In this document: piece by piece, positions 19,161 to 27,626 of the stretch
Layout: every line of letters begins with the position of its first letter
Numbering within the stretch: the first letter of the stretch is position 1
Origin: Betaproteobacteria bacterium Ga0077540
GTDB lineage: Bacteria; Pseudomonadota; Gammaproteobacteria; Burkholderiales; Methylophilaceae
NCBI GenBank assembly: GCA_001464125.1
Contig: LNEP01000004.1
Span: forward strand, 62,001-126,000
Direction of reading: 5' to 3'
DNA: 64,000 bases
Translations under genes and position numbers: made by a program
Notes under the pieces: generated by a model
Seen by the model: the letters and a program-made list of their open reading frames with translations, nothing else
What the model was told of the DNA's origin: nothing
Databases searched by the model: none

Positions 19161-19736
19161 ATGCTGCACACTGCGTTAAACTTTTTAATCCACACTATTT
19201 TTGACATCATCACCTTTGTGCTGCTGCTACGTTTTTTCATGCAGTTACTCAAAGCGCCGTTTCAAAACCCACTGGCGCAAATGGCCATGGCACTCACTGA
19301 CTTTATGGTGAAACCTGCTAGACGCTGGATTCCTAGTTATAAAAAAATAGACCTCTCGACCTTGGTGTTGGCTTTTTTAGTACAGTTATTGCTGCAGCTC
19401 ATCTTGCTAAGTTTGCGCGGATTTCCATTTGCAGTCGCAGGTGGTGCGGTCTGGTTTAATTTAGTGTTGATTGCGCTGTTAGCGCTGGTGAGGATGAGTT
19501 TAGATTTATTTTTCTACGCCATTTTGATTCAAGCCGTCTTAAGTTGGGTGAACCCCCACACGCCTATTACTGGCGTTTTAAATGCGCTGACTAGGCCGAT
19601 ACTCGCGCCCATACAAAGATGGATTCCCCCAGTGAACGGCATTGATTTCTCTGCATTGGTGGCGATGATACTGTTGCAAATGGTGAACATTGCTTTTATT
19701 AGCTACGCGCAACAATCGCTAAGTGCAGTTTTTTAG
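19161..19736 (+). CDS. yggT: YggT family membrane protein
   Basis: 191 residues with two copies of the YggT repeat. Each copy has two membrane helices and the motif P-x-x-x-W-I-P, seen as KPARRWIPSYKKIDLS and APIQRWIPPVNGIDFS. It is a polytopic inner-membrane protein whose relatives have been linked to osmotic-stress tolerance and division; the precise role is unknown. Its start follows the proC stop by 2 bp, so it is cotranscribed. Confidence 0.92.
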   Translation: MLHTALNFLIHTIFDIITFVLLLRFFMQLLKAPFQNPLAQMAMALTDFMVKPARRWIPSYKKIDLSTLVLAFLVQLLLQLILLSLRGFPFAVAGGAVWFNLVLIALLALVRMSLDLFFYAILIQAVLSWVNPHTPITGVLNALTRPILAPIQRWIPPVNGIDFSALVAMILLQMVNIAFISYAQQSLSAVF

Positions 19737-19818
19737 TGAAATCCAGTAATCTTCGTGATTTAATGGTGTCCGTGGACAGGTAGTACTTGATAACGATAAG
19801 TAGAGACAAACACTGCAA

Positions 19819-21822
19819 ATGACACAAGAACTATTACAAGCATCATTACAAGAAAAAATTGCCGCCTATCACCAATGGCGTAACAATTTGGCAGACACCA
19901 TTATCACCTATCGCGACTGGCTGGTTAGAAGCGATAGCAGCAACTCCCTTCAAGAGCTAAGACTCACCGATTTTGCAGACATGCTACGTAAAGACAGATT
20001 AACGTTGGCGTTGGTAGCAGAGTTCTCGCGCGGCAAAACTGAAACTATCAACGCATTGTTTTTTGCTGACCATGACCAACGCTTGCTTCCTAGCGAAGCT
20101 GGGCGCACCACCATGTGTCCGACTGAACTATTGTGGGAAGAAGATGAAGAGCCTTGTATTAAGCTACTGCCTATTGAAACACGGCTCACCGATGACTCTT
20201 TAACTTACCTAAAAACACTGCCCAAACTGTGGAAGAAATTTAGGCTGGAAACAGATTTTCCCGAGCAAATGCGTAAAACTTTGCGTCAATTGATTGAGAA
20301 AAAAGAAGTCAGCATAGAAGAAGCCATCAAGCTTGGATTGTGGAGCCCCAAAGATCCCAATAACGCACTGCAAAACCGAACCACTATTGAGGTGCCAGTA
20401 TGGCGCCATGCCATTATTAATTACCCGCATGAATTGCTCAAAAACGGCTTAGTGGTGATTGATACACCCGGATTAAATGCATTGGGTACCGAACCTGAAC
20501 TGACGCATAAAGTAATACCCGGTGCACATGCTGTGCTGTTTCTTACAGCGACCGATACTGGCGTTACCCATTCCGATATGCAAATCTGGAATGAGTACAT
20601 CCGCGATCAGGCAAAGTACAAGCTAGTAGTCCTCAATAAAATTGATACGCTGTGGGATGATTTAAAATCAGAGTTTGAAATTGCTAAAGAAATTAACCGT
20701 CAGGTAGAGCATACTGCCCGTGATTTAATGATACCCAAACAGCAGATTTTTACGATTTCAGCGCAAAAAGGTTTGCTGGCAAAAATCAAGAAAGATGCTG
20801 CGTTACTTAAACGTAGCAATATCCAAGTACTAGAAAACGAGCTTTCCAACCAACTGACATTCTCGAAACAAGAGATTATTGGTGACACAGTGGCCAAAGA
20901 GTGCAGCGAAATGGTCAAAGACTCACGCAAGTTGATGCAAGCAAAACTCAACCACTCTCGTGTACGTTTCAACGAGTTAAAAGGCTTATTAGGACAACAC
21001 CAAACCGTGTTTAATGATTTGGTAGCCAAAGCGCAATTTGATCAAGAGCGTTATCAGTCTTCTTTACCCGTATTTAAAGAAGCTGAAGACAAAATTAACC
21101 GCACTGGCAAAAAACTTCTGCGCCATCTTAGCCTCACTTATTTGGATAATTCTATTGCGGAAACCCGCAAGGAAATGCACGACAGCTGGACCACTGTGAG
21201 ATTAAACCAAAGCATACGTAAAATGATGAAACAGGCGAATGACTTGGCGATTCACGTTACAACGGAGAGTGCTAATATCCGCCGAGTAGCCCAGCATATT
21301 TACGATCTATTTCGCACCCAGCATGGTTTTGATATTTCAGCGCCACCAGAACTAAATATGACCAGCTTCTTAGAAAAAATGCAGGCGCTGGAAAAAATCA
21401 CCAATGATTTTTGTGCGGATCCAATCAACGTGCTAACTGAAAAACGATTTCTTATCCGCCGCTTTTTCCTGAGCTTAGGTGCTGAAGCACAAGGTGCATT
21501 TCAGACTGCCCATGATGACACTGAACGCTGGATTAACAACGTGATTGTGACGCTCAAGATACAAATTGAAACGCACAAAGAAGCGCTAGACCAACGCATT
21601 AAAGGTTTGATGGAGGCGAAATCCAGCTCCGAAGCGCTCAACAAACAGATTCTGCAAGTGAGCCAAGAGCATAAGCTGATTGCCAATCAGTGCAAACTAC
21701 TCGATGATGCGTTGTTGCAATTTATGAAAGCTATTTTACAGTCGTCGAAAATCAAGCAAGAGAAGCTGGAAAAAGAAAACCAGTTGAAAGCCTTGAATTT
21801 TGAGGGCCTGCCGTTAGTATAA
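19819..21822 (+). CDS. Dynamin-family GTPase
   Basis: 667 residues. The G domain contains a P-loop variant AEFSRGKT (67-74, with Ala where Gly is usual), switch Thr in the AGRTTMCPTE region, DTPGLN for G3 and NKID for G4. The rest is largely helical with coiled-coil stretches, and no clear membrane helix, consistent with a soluble bacterial dynamin-like protein that binds membranes peripherally. The family remodels membranes; the role here is unknown. It stands alone between yggT and the converging rng, with an 82-bp upstream gap for its own promoter. Confidence 0.82.
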   Translation: MTQELLQASLQEKIAAYHQWRNNLADTIITYRDWLVRSDSSNSLQELRLTDFADMLRKDRLTLALVAEFSRGKTETINALFFADHDQRLLPSEAGRTTMCPTELLWEEDEEPCIKLLPIETRLTDDSLTYLKTLPKLWKKFRLETDFPEQMRKTLRQLIEKKEVSIEEAIKLGLWSPKDPNNALQNRTTIEVPVWRHAIINYPHELLKNGLVVIDTPGLNALGTEPELTHKVIPGAHAVLFLTATDTGVTHSDMQIWNEYIRDQAKYKLVVLNKIDTLWDDLKSEFEIAKEINRQVEHTARDLMIPKQQIFTISAQKGLLAKIKKDAALLKRSNIQVLENELSNQLTFSKQEIIGDTVAKECSEMVKDSRKLMQAKLNHSRVRFNELKGLLGQHQTVFNDLVAKAQFDQERYQSSLPVFKEAEDKINRTGKKLLRHLSLTYLDNSIAETRKEMHDSWTTVRLNQSIRKMMKQANDLAIHVTTESANIRRVAQHIYDLFRTQHGFDISAPPELNMTSFLEKMQALEKITNDFCADPINVLTEKRFLIRRFFLSLGAEAQGAFQTAHDDTERWINNVIVTLKIQIETHKEALDQRIKGLMEAKSSSEALNKQILQVSQEHKLIANQCKLLDDALLQFMKAILQSSKIKQEKLEKENQLKALNFEGLPLV

Positions 21823-21884
21823 CTGGGTAAGCTTTGTAGGCGACTGCCCAGTAACCTGCTATGGAATGCGCTAACCCCTAGATT

Positions 21885-23348
21885 CTAAATCCAGATAATA
21901 TCGAACTCTTCGCGCGCATACTGCGTTTCAATCTGCAAAGACACTGGCTTCTGGATAAAGTCAGACAAGTTAGCCAAGCTTTGCGACTCCTCATCCATCA
22001 GCATATTAATCACTTCGGTCGACGCCAATATCTTGAACTCTTTAGCATCAAACTGTTTGGATTCGCGCAACAACTCACGCATGATTTCATAGCAAATCGT
22101 CTGTGCTGTTTTCAGCTCTCCGCGCCCCTGACACACATCGCACGTCTCGCATAATAGATGCGCCAAACTCTCTCGCGTGCGCTTGCGTGTGAGCTCCACC
22201 AAACCCAGTGGCGTAAAGCCATTCACATTGATCCGAGCACGGTCCGTCGCAATCGCTTTTTTAAGCTCTTCCAGCACAGTTTCGCGCTGCTCATCTTCAT
22301 CCATATCGATAAAATCAACGATGATGATGCCACCCAAATTACGCAGCCGCAGCTGACGTGCTATACATTGCGCGGCTTCCAAATTGGTTTTGAAAATGGT
22401 ATCTGAAAGATTTTTGCCGCTGACGAAACTACCGGTATTCACATCTACTGTAGTCAGTGCCTCAGTTTGATCAAAAATAAGGTAGCCTCCAGACTTCAGC
22501 TCTACTTTGCGCGCCAATGCTTTTTCGATTTCCTTTTCGATATCATAAAAATCAAATAAGGCACGCTCGCCTTTGTAGTGAAATAAAGGCTTCAATGCTC
22601 TAGCGACATATAGCTCAGCAAACTCTTTCAGGTGCGTGTACATCTCTCTTGAATCTACGCGAATTGTGGACGTATCCACACAAACCACATCCCGCAAAAT
22701 ACGTTTAGGCAGGCTTAAATCGTAGAAGATCAAAGAGCGTTCGCTGGCCTGCTTGCTTTCCACTTGAATTTTTTTCCAGACCTTGTGCAAGTATTCGATA
22801 TCGGCCAGCAACTCATCATCTGTGGCGGTCTCAGACATGGTACGGATAATATAACCGCCCTCTCGTTGTTCAGGCAATAAGCCAAGCAGACGATTACGCA
22901 AAAACTCGCGCTCTTCTTCTATCTCAATGCGTTGCGATACGCCAATATGACTTTGGTATGGCAAAAATACTAAGAAGCGTCCAGCAATGCTAATCTCTGT
23001 TGTCAATCTAGCGCCTTTGGTACCGATAGGCTCTTTGATGACCTGCACGATGACGGACTGCCCTTCGTGTAATACCTCCTGAATCGGCTTTTCAATCTTA
23101 ATGTCGCCGTCATCAATATGGCATTCCATAATATCGGCCACATGCAAAAATGCTGCGCGCTGCAAGCCAATTTCTACAAACGCCGACTGCATCCCTGGCA
23201 ACACTCGGCACACCGTGCCACGGTAAATATTCCCAACAATGCCCAGTGAAGAGCTACGTTCAATATGGAGTTCTTGCACAATGCCTTGCTCAAGAATCGC
23301 CACACGCGTTTCTTGAGGGGTCACATTAATTAATATTTCTTGTGGCAC
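21885..23348 (-). CDS. rng: Ribonuclease G
   Basis: 487 residues. S1 domain near the N-terminus (about 38-125), then the RNase E/G catalytic domain with GGIIIVDFIDMDEDEQRE, TTVDVNTGSFVSGKN carrying the metal-binding Asp, and the zinc-link cysteines CETCDVCQGRG. It cleaves single-stranded A/U-rich RNA, matures the 16S rRNA 5' end and takes part in mRNA decay. The start is GTG at 23346-23348 (MPQEILINVTPQE matches the family N-terminus). It follows maf by 32 bp, as in E. coli. Confidence 0.96.
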   Translation of the reverse strand: MPQEILINVTPQETRVAILEQGIVQELHIERSSSLGIVGNIYRGTVCRVLPGMQSAFVEIGLQRAAFLHVADIMECHIDDGDIKIEKPIQEVLHEGQSVIVQVIKEPIGTKGARLTTEISIAGRFLVFLPYQSHIGVSQRIEIEEEREFLRNRLLGLLPEQREGGYIIRTMSETATDDELLADIEYLHKVWKKIQVESKQASERSLIFYDLSLPKRILRDVVCVDTSTIRVDSREMYTHLKEFAELYVARALKPLFHYKGERALFDFYDIEKEIEKALARKVELKSGGYLIFDQTEALTTVDVNTGSFVSGKNLSDTIFKTNLEAAQCIARQLRLRNLGGIIIVDFIDMDEDEQRETVLEELKKAIATDRARINVNGFTPLGLVELTRKRTRESLAHLLCETCDVCQGRGELKTAQTICYEIMRELLRESKQFDAKEFKILASTEVINMLMDEESQSLANLSDFIQKPVSLQIETQYAREEFDIIWI

Positions 23349-23380
23349 AATAATCTTCCAATATATGGATTTTCAATTCG

Positions 23381-23950
23381 TTAAGTATTTTTAAGTTCGC
23401 TAAGCAATTGTGCAGTTTCATACAGAGGTAAGCCCATCACACCTGAATAGCTCCCATCAATGCGCTGTATCCAAGCCCCTGCCAACCCTTGAATGCCATA
23501 GCTACCCGCCTTATCGCGATGCTCACCCGCCTGAATATAAACGTCTATCATGGCATCGGTTAGCGGCATCATGGTGACATGGGTGGTGTTGAGCAGCGCC
23601 TGTATGCGATTGTACCTACAAACCGCAACCGCTGTGTGCACCTGATGGGTGGTTCCTGATAGTTTTTTTAACATACGGATAGCATCCTCATCATCTTCAG
23701 GTTTGCCCAAAATATGCTTATCCAATGCCACTGTGGTGTCTGCGGCCAAAATCAGCTGATCGCTTGTCTTCGTAACGCTGGCGCTGATAGCCTCGGCCTT
23801 CTCTACCGCCAACCTTAAAACATAATCGGCAGCAAGTTCGTCCGCCCACACCGACTCATCAATATCTGCTGGCATGACGGTACAACTGACATTGATCTGT
23901 TTTAATAATTCAACTCGTCTGGGGCTGCGTGAAGCAAGGATAATATGCAT
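23381..23950 (-). CDS. maf: Maf-family nucleoside triphosphate pyrophosphatase
   Basis: 189 residues with the Maf signature at the N-terminus, LASRSPRRVELLKQI, and AADTTVALD and GSYGIQGLAGAWI later. The family hydrolyses dTTP/UTP or modified pyrimidine nucleotides to monophosphates and is regarded as a house-cleaning enzyme (YhdE type by operon with rng). Divergent from marC. Confidence 0.94.
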   Translation of the reverse strand: MHIILASRSPRRVELLKQINVSCTVMPADIDESVWADELAADYVLRLAVEKAEAISASVTKTSDQLILAADTTVALDKHILGKPEDDEDAIRMLKKLSGTTHQVHTAVAVCRYNRIQALLNTTHVTMMPLTDAMIDVYIQAGEHRDKAGSYGIQGLAGAWIQRIDGSYSGVMGLPLYETAQLLSELKNT

Positions 23951-24045
23951 AAAATAGCTAGTGTCTGCGTTATAGATTGACTATCATGGGCACGTCGGGC
24001 GCCATGTCTGAATGATGCTTATTGTAAACCAGTGAAGATAAATCT

Positions 24046-24681
24046 ATGGATGATTATAGCTATTTAGTGAAAATCACCATCGCATTATTTGCGATTGTGA
24101 ACCCGATTGGCAGCCTGCCTATCTTTATCAGTGCCACCGATGGTTGGCAGAAAAAAGACCGTGCCCGCACTGCACGCACCGTTGCTTTATCAGTATTTAC
24201 TGTGTTGGGTTTGTCCGCGTTTATTGGTGATGGCATCTTGGATTTTTTTGGTATTAGCATCCCATCGTTCCAAGTTGGTGGCGGCATTCTTATTTTGCTG
24301 ATTTCGATTTCCATGATGCACGGCAAGCAAGGTGGTACCCGCCAAACACCTGAGGAAGCACAAAACTTGGCGGAGCGCGACGTGATTGCAATTGTGCCGT
24401 TAAGCATTCCATTGCTGGCTGGACCTGGGGCAATCTCCCACATGATCTTGAGTGCACAACAACACCCGAGCTTTATTGGACATTTAATGCTGTTGATTCC
24501 AGTTGCCATGATTGCAGGCATCATCTGGCTAGTATTGCAACTAGCCGATGGCATTACGCAAAAGCTTGGCACCATCGGCATTAACATCATCACTCGTCTA
24601 ATGGGGCTAATTTTAGCGGCCATGTCGGTTGAGTTTATCGCACACGGATTGATTGGCTTATTTCCGCAATTGGCGAGTTAA
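24046..24681 (+). CDS. marC: MarC-family integral membrane protein
   Basis: 211 residues with six predicted membrane helices and the MarC features FAIVNPIGSLPIFIS near the N-terminus and IVPLSIPLLAGPGAIS in the middle. The family is widespread; despite the name it does not confer multiple antibiotic resistance, and its function is unknown. It is followed by the Nudix gene after 37 bp. Confidence 0.9.
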   Translation: MDDYSYLVKITIALFAIVNPIGSLPIFISATDGWQKKDRARTARTVALSVFTVLGLSAFIGDGILDFFGISIPSFQVGGGILILLISISMMHGKQGGTRQTPEEAQNLAERDVIAIVPLSIPLLAGPGAISHMILSAQQHPSFIGHLMLLIPVAMIAGIIWLVLQLADGITQKLGTIGINIITRLMGLILAAMSVEFIAHGLIGLFPQLAS

Positions 24682-24718
24682 CGGTAAAATAGCACTATTA
24701 TTTTTAAAGAAGTATTGC

Positions 24719-25195
24719 GTGAACAAACCTACCAAATCAGCCCAATGGAAACCCAATGTCACGGTAGCAGCCATTATTGAGCAAGACGGAAAATTCTTAC
24801 TGGTCGAAGAAACCACCGACAGAGGCAACCGCTTCAACCAACCTGCTGGACACTTGGAAGAGCATGAAACGATTATTGAGGCAGCGATTCGTGAGACGTT
24901 AGAAGAAACCGCTTATGATTTTACGCCCGAATATTTGGTGGGTATTTATCATTGGCAACATCCACTCAACGGTATTACTTATCTGCGCTTTGCTTTTGCT
25001 GGCAAGTTGGGGGCTCATTACCCAGAGCGCGCTTTGGATGACGGTATCATTGGTACGGTTTGGAAAAGCCAAGACGAGATCGCAAAAGACGCAGCATTGA
25101 TGCGTAGCCCGCAAGTGTTGTTGTGCGTTCAAGATTATTTAGCAGGTAAGCGTTACCCGTTAGCCGCACTTACCCATTTAGGTCAAGCATTATGA
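24719..25195 (+). CDS. nudJ: Nudix hydrolase, NudJ-like
   Basis: About 158 residues with the Nudix box [20 protein letters not shown] (about 47-66), where the usual final Gly region reads TAY. NudJ-type enzymes hydrolyse HMP-PP and other diphosphates. I take GTG at 24719 ([10 protein letters not shown]) as the start; AAAGAAG lies about 7 bases before it, and the longer frame from 24653 would run back into marC. Its stop overlaps the mnmA start as ATGA, and nudJ-mnmA linkage is also found in E. coli. Confidence 0.88.
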   Translation: MNKPTKSAQWKPNVTVAAIIEQDGKFLLVEETTDRGNRFNQPAGHLEEHETIIEAAIRETLEETAYDFTPEYLVGIYHWQHPLNGITYLRFAFAGKLGAHYPERALDDGIIGTVWKSQDEIAKDAALMRSPQVLLCVQDYLAGKRYPLAALTHLGQAL

Positions 25196-26286
25196 AAACT
25201 CCACACGTGATTGTTGGCTTATCAGGCGGTGTAGATTCTTCCGTCACTGCCATGTTACTCAAACAACAAGGTTACCAAGTCACCGGCTTGTTCATGAAGA
25301 ATTGGGAAGACGACGATAACGATGAATACTGCTCATCTAAGCAGGATTTGATTGATGCCGTTTCTGTGGCCGATAGATTGGGCATTGAGATTGAAGCGGT
25401 GAATTTCAGCAAGGAATACAAAGACCGTGTATTTGCCAATTTTTTGGAGGAATACCAAGCCGGCAGAACGCCTAATCCGGATATTTTGTGTAATGCAGAA
25501 ATCAAATTTAAGGCGTTTTTAGATCATGCCATGGGCATGGGTGCAGATTTAATTGCGACTGGTCATTATGCAAAAGTACGCGAAAACCCACTTCAGGCTG
25601 GGCAATATCAACTGCTGAAAGCGGACGATGGCAGCAAAGACCAAAGTTACTTTTTGCATCGTCTCAATCAAGCACAACTTTCAAAAACACTATTTCCTTT
25701 GGGTAGCTATCTCAAACGCGAAGTACGCGAAATGGCGCGTGAAGCAGGCTTGGCGAATGCAGAGAAAAAGGACTCCACTGGTATTTGCTTTATTGGTGAG
25801 CGCCCTTTCCAGGAGTTTTTGCAACGTTATTTACCACGCCAACCTGGCGATATGAAAACACCAGAAGGCAAGCTGGTCGGCCAACATGAAGGCTTGATGT
25901 ACTACACGCTGGGGCAACGCCAAGGGCTAAAAATCGGCGGCAGTCGAGAAAGCAATGGAGAACCTTGGTTTGTGGCGGCCAAAGACATGGCGAAGAATGA
26001 GCTGATTGTGGTGCAAGGCCACGACCACCCATTACTACAAAGCGATGGCCTCAAAGCTGGCCAACTGCATTGGATTAGTGGTGAAGAGCCTAAAACCAAC
26101 TGGGTATATGCCGCAAAAACGCGCTACCGCCAGCCGGATGCGCCTTGCGAGATCGATGCTGTGGATGCCAATGAGGTGGATATTCGCTTTGGTCAACAAC
26201 AATGGGCGGTCACGCCCGGGCAATCCGCCGTAGTATATGAGAGTAACGTGTGCTTAGGCGGCGGTATTATTACTGGTGCAATCTAA
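25192..26286 (+). CDS. mnmA: tRNA-specific 2-thiouridylase MnmA
   Basis: 364 residues with the PP-loop SGGVDSSV, the FMKNWEDDD motif, the catalytic cysteines in [14 protein letters not shown] and [12 protein letters not shown], and TGHYAKV. It adds sulfur at U34 (s2U) of tRNAs for Lys, Glu and Gln. Translation is probably coupled to the Nudix gene by ATGA overlap. A strong terminator follows. Confidence 0.97.
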   Translation: MKTPHVIVGLSGGVDSSVTAMLLKQQGYQVTGLFMKNWEDDDNDEYCSSKQDLIDAVSVADRLGIEIEAVNFSKEYKDRVFANFLEEYQAGRTPNPDILCNAEIKFKAFLDHAMGMGADLIATGHYAKVRENPLQAGQYQLLKADDGSKDQSYFLHRLNQAQLSKTLFPLGSYLKREVREMAREAGLANAEKKDSTGICFIGERPFQEFLQRYLPRQPGDMKTPEGKLVGQHEGLMYYTLGQRQGLKIGGSRESNGEPWFVAAKDMAKNELIVVQGHDHPLLQSDGLKAGQLHWISGEEPKTNWVYAAKTRYRQPDAPCEIDAVDANEVDIRFGQQQWAVTPGQSAVVYESNVCLGGGIITGAI

Positions 26287-26312
26287 GTGAATTAACATAA
26301 TGATCGATATAT

Positions 26313-26339
26313 AAAAAGGGTGGCGCTGCCACCCTTTTT
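26313..26339. terminator. Bidirectional rho-independent terminator
   Basis: AAAAA, stem GGGTGGC, loop GCT, stem GCCACCC, TTTTT, placed between the converging mnmA and nrdB genes. Confidence 0.93.
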
Positions 26340-26344
26340 ATTAG

Positions 26345-27475
26345 CTAATCCCAGCTTAATGCACCACCGGTTTGGTACTCAGTGACACGGGTCTCAAAGA
26401 AGTTTTTCTCTTTTTTGAGGTCCATCATTTCACTCATCCAAGGGAAAGGATTGGTCGCACCAAGATAAATGGCATCCAAGCCAATTTGCTGGCAACGACG
26501 GTTAGCAATAAAGCGCAGATACTCTTTGAACATGGTGGCATTCAAACCCAACACGCCGCGCGGCATCGTCGCTTCAGCATATTGATACTCAAGCTCTACA
26601 CCATGCTGAATTAATCCGCGAATTTCATCACGGAATTCTGCAGTCCACAAATGTGGGTTTTCCAGTTTAATGGTGTTAATGACATCAATACCAAAATTGC
26701 AGTGCATAGACTCATCACGCAGAATATATTGATATTGCTCAGCTGCGCCTTGCATTTTGTTCTGGCGGCCAAGTGCCAGAATCTGCACAAAACCTACATA
26801 GAAGAACAAACCTTCCATAATGCAGGCAAATACAATCAATGAGCGTAACAATTGTTGGTCAGCTTCTGGCGTACCCGTTTTAAAAGCAGGGTCTGTCAGC
26901 GTATTGATGAACGGTATCAGGAAATCATCTTTGGCTTTAATACTGGCCACTTCCTGGTATGCATTAAATACTTCAGACTCATCTAGCCCCAAGCTCTCTA
27001 CAATATATTGATACGCGTGGGTATGAATGGCTTCTTCAAAACCTTGACGCAGTAAGTATTGACGGCATTCCGGCGCGGTAATATGACGGTAAGTACCCAA
27101 CACAATATTGTTGGCCGCCAGCGAGTCAGCTGTCGTAAAAAAACCTAAATTACGCTTAACAATTAAGCGCTCGTCTTCCGTTAACGCAGTGCTGTCTTTC
27201 CATTGTGCAATGTCACGGCTCATACTCACTTCTTGCGGCATCCAATGGTTTGCACAACCTGCCAAGTATTTATCCCAAGCCCAGTGGTACTTAAACGGCA
27301 CTAATTGATTGACATCGGTTTGGCCATTAATCATGCGTTTGTCGGATGCATTGACGCGGCCGGTGAATGCAGGCTGATTGGCTGCCACACTAGGTGCTGG
27401 CGGCGCTGATACCACATGCAGTTGCGGTTTGGCTTCCGCCTGCTCTATGACTACATCATCTTCAAATGAAAGCAT
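26345..27475 (-). CDS. nrdB: Ribonucleoside-diphosphate reductase, class Ia beta subunit
   Basis: 376 residues of the diiron R2 family, with carboxylate/His ligands in [12 protein letters not shown] and [12 protein letters not shown]. An N-terminal extension of about 55 residues ([14 protein letters not shown]...) is longer than in E. coli. The subunit generates the tyrosyl radical needed by NrdA. It lies 151 bp after nrdA on the same strand and should share its control by the NrdR boxes and cobalamin riboswitch upstream of nrdA. Confidence 0.96.
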   Translation of the reverse strand: MLSFEDDVVIEQAEAKPQLHVVSAPPAPSVAANQPAFTGRVNASDKRMINGQTDVNQLVPFKYHWAWDKYLAGCANHWMPQEVSMSRDIAQWKDSTALTEDERLIVKRNLGFFTTADSLAANNIVLGTYRHITAPECRQYLLRQGFEEAIHTHAYQYIVESLGLDESEVFNAYQEVASIKAKDDFLIPFINTLTDPAFKTGTPEADQQLLRSLIVFACIMEGLFFYVGFVQILALGRQNKMQGAAEQYQYILRDESMHCNFGIDVINTIKLENPHLWTAEFRDEIRGLIQHGVELEYQYAEATMPRGVLGLNATMFKEYLRFIANRRCQQIGLDAIYLGATNPFPWMSEMMDLKKEKNFFETRVTEYQTGGALSWD

Positions 27476-27542
27476 ATTATTTCCTATTCTTTATTAATTC
27501 ATTAAGAAAATTAAAAGTTCTAAGCGAGACTAGGCGTGAGAG

Positions 27543-27590
27543 AAAATTTTTGAGCGCGGCATACATGAAGTATGTAAGCGAAAAAATTTT
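27543..27590. repeat. Nested inverted repeat between nrdA and nrdB
   Basis: An outer arm pair AAAATTTTT / AAAAATTTT encloses an inner CATAC-ATGAA-GTATG hairpin, with GCG on both flanks. The 151-bp nrdA-nrdB spacer is otherwise empty. The layout is like that of the element between exbB and exbD (905-1036): T6, three bases, a TACT(T/C)C(A/G)TGT core, then A5. It is probably a dispersed intergenic repeat; it may also affect nrdB expression as an mRNA hairpin. Confidence 0.5.
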
Positions 27591-27626
27591 GATCACAACG
27601 CCGTATCGCGACGAAGTTTTATTTTT

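Noticed and set aside
21823..21884. CTGGG...CCCAG repeat between the dynamin-like gene and rng as terminator
   Set aside because: Only 5 bp of stem, a 19-base loop and no T-run.
24060..24623. A 187-codon frame antisense to marC rich in Met, Pro and Ile
   Set aside because: Composition is that of a reversed membrane-protein gene; marC is certain.
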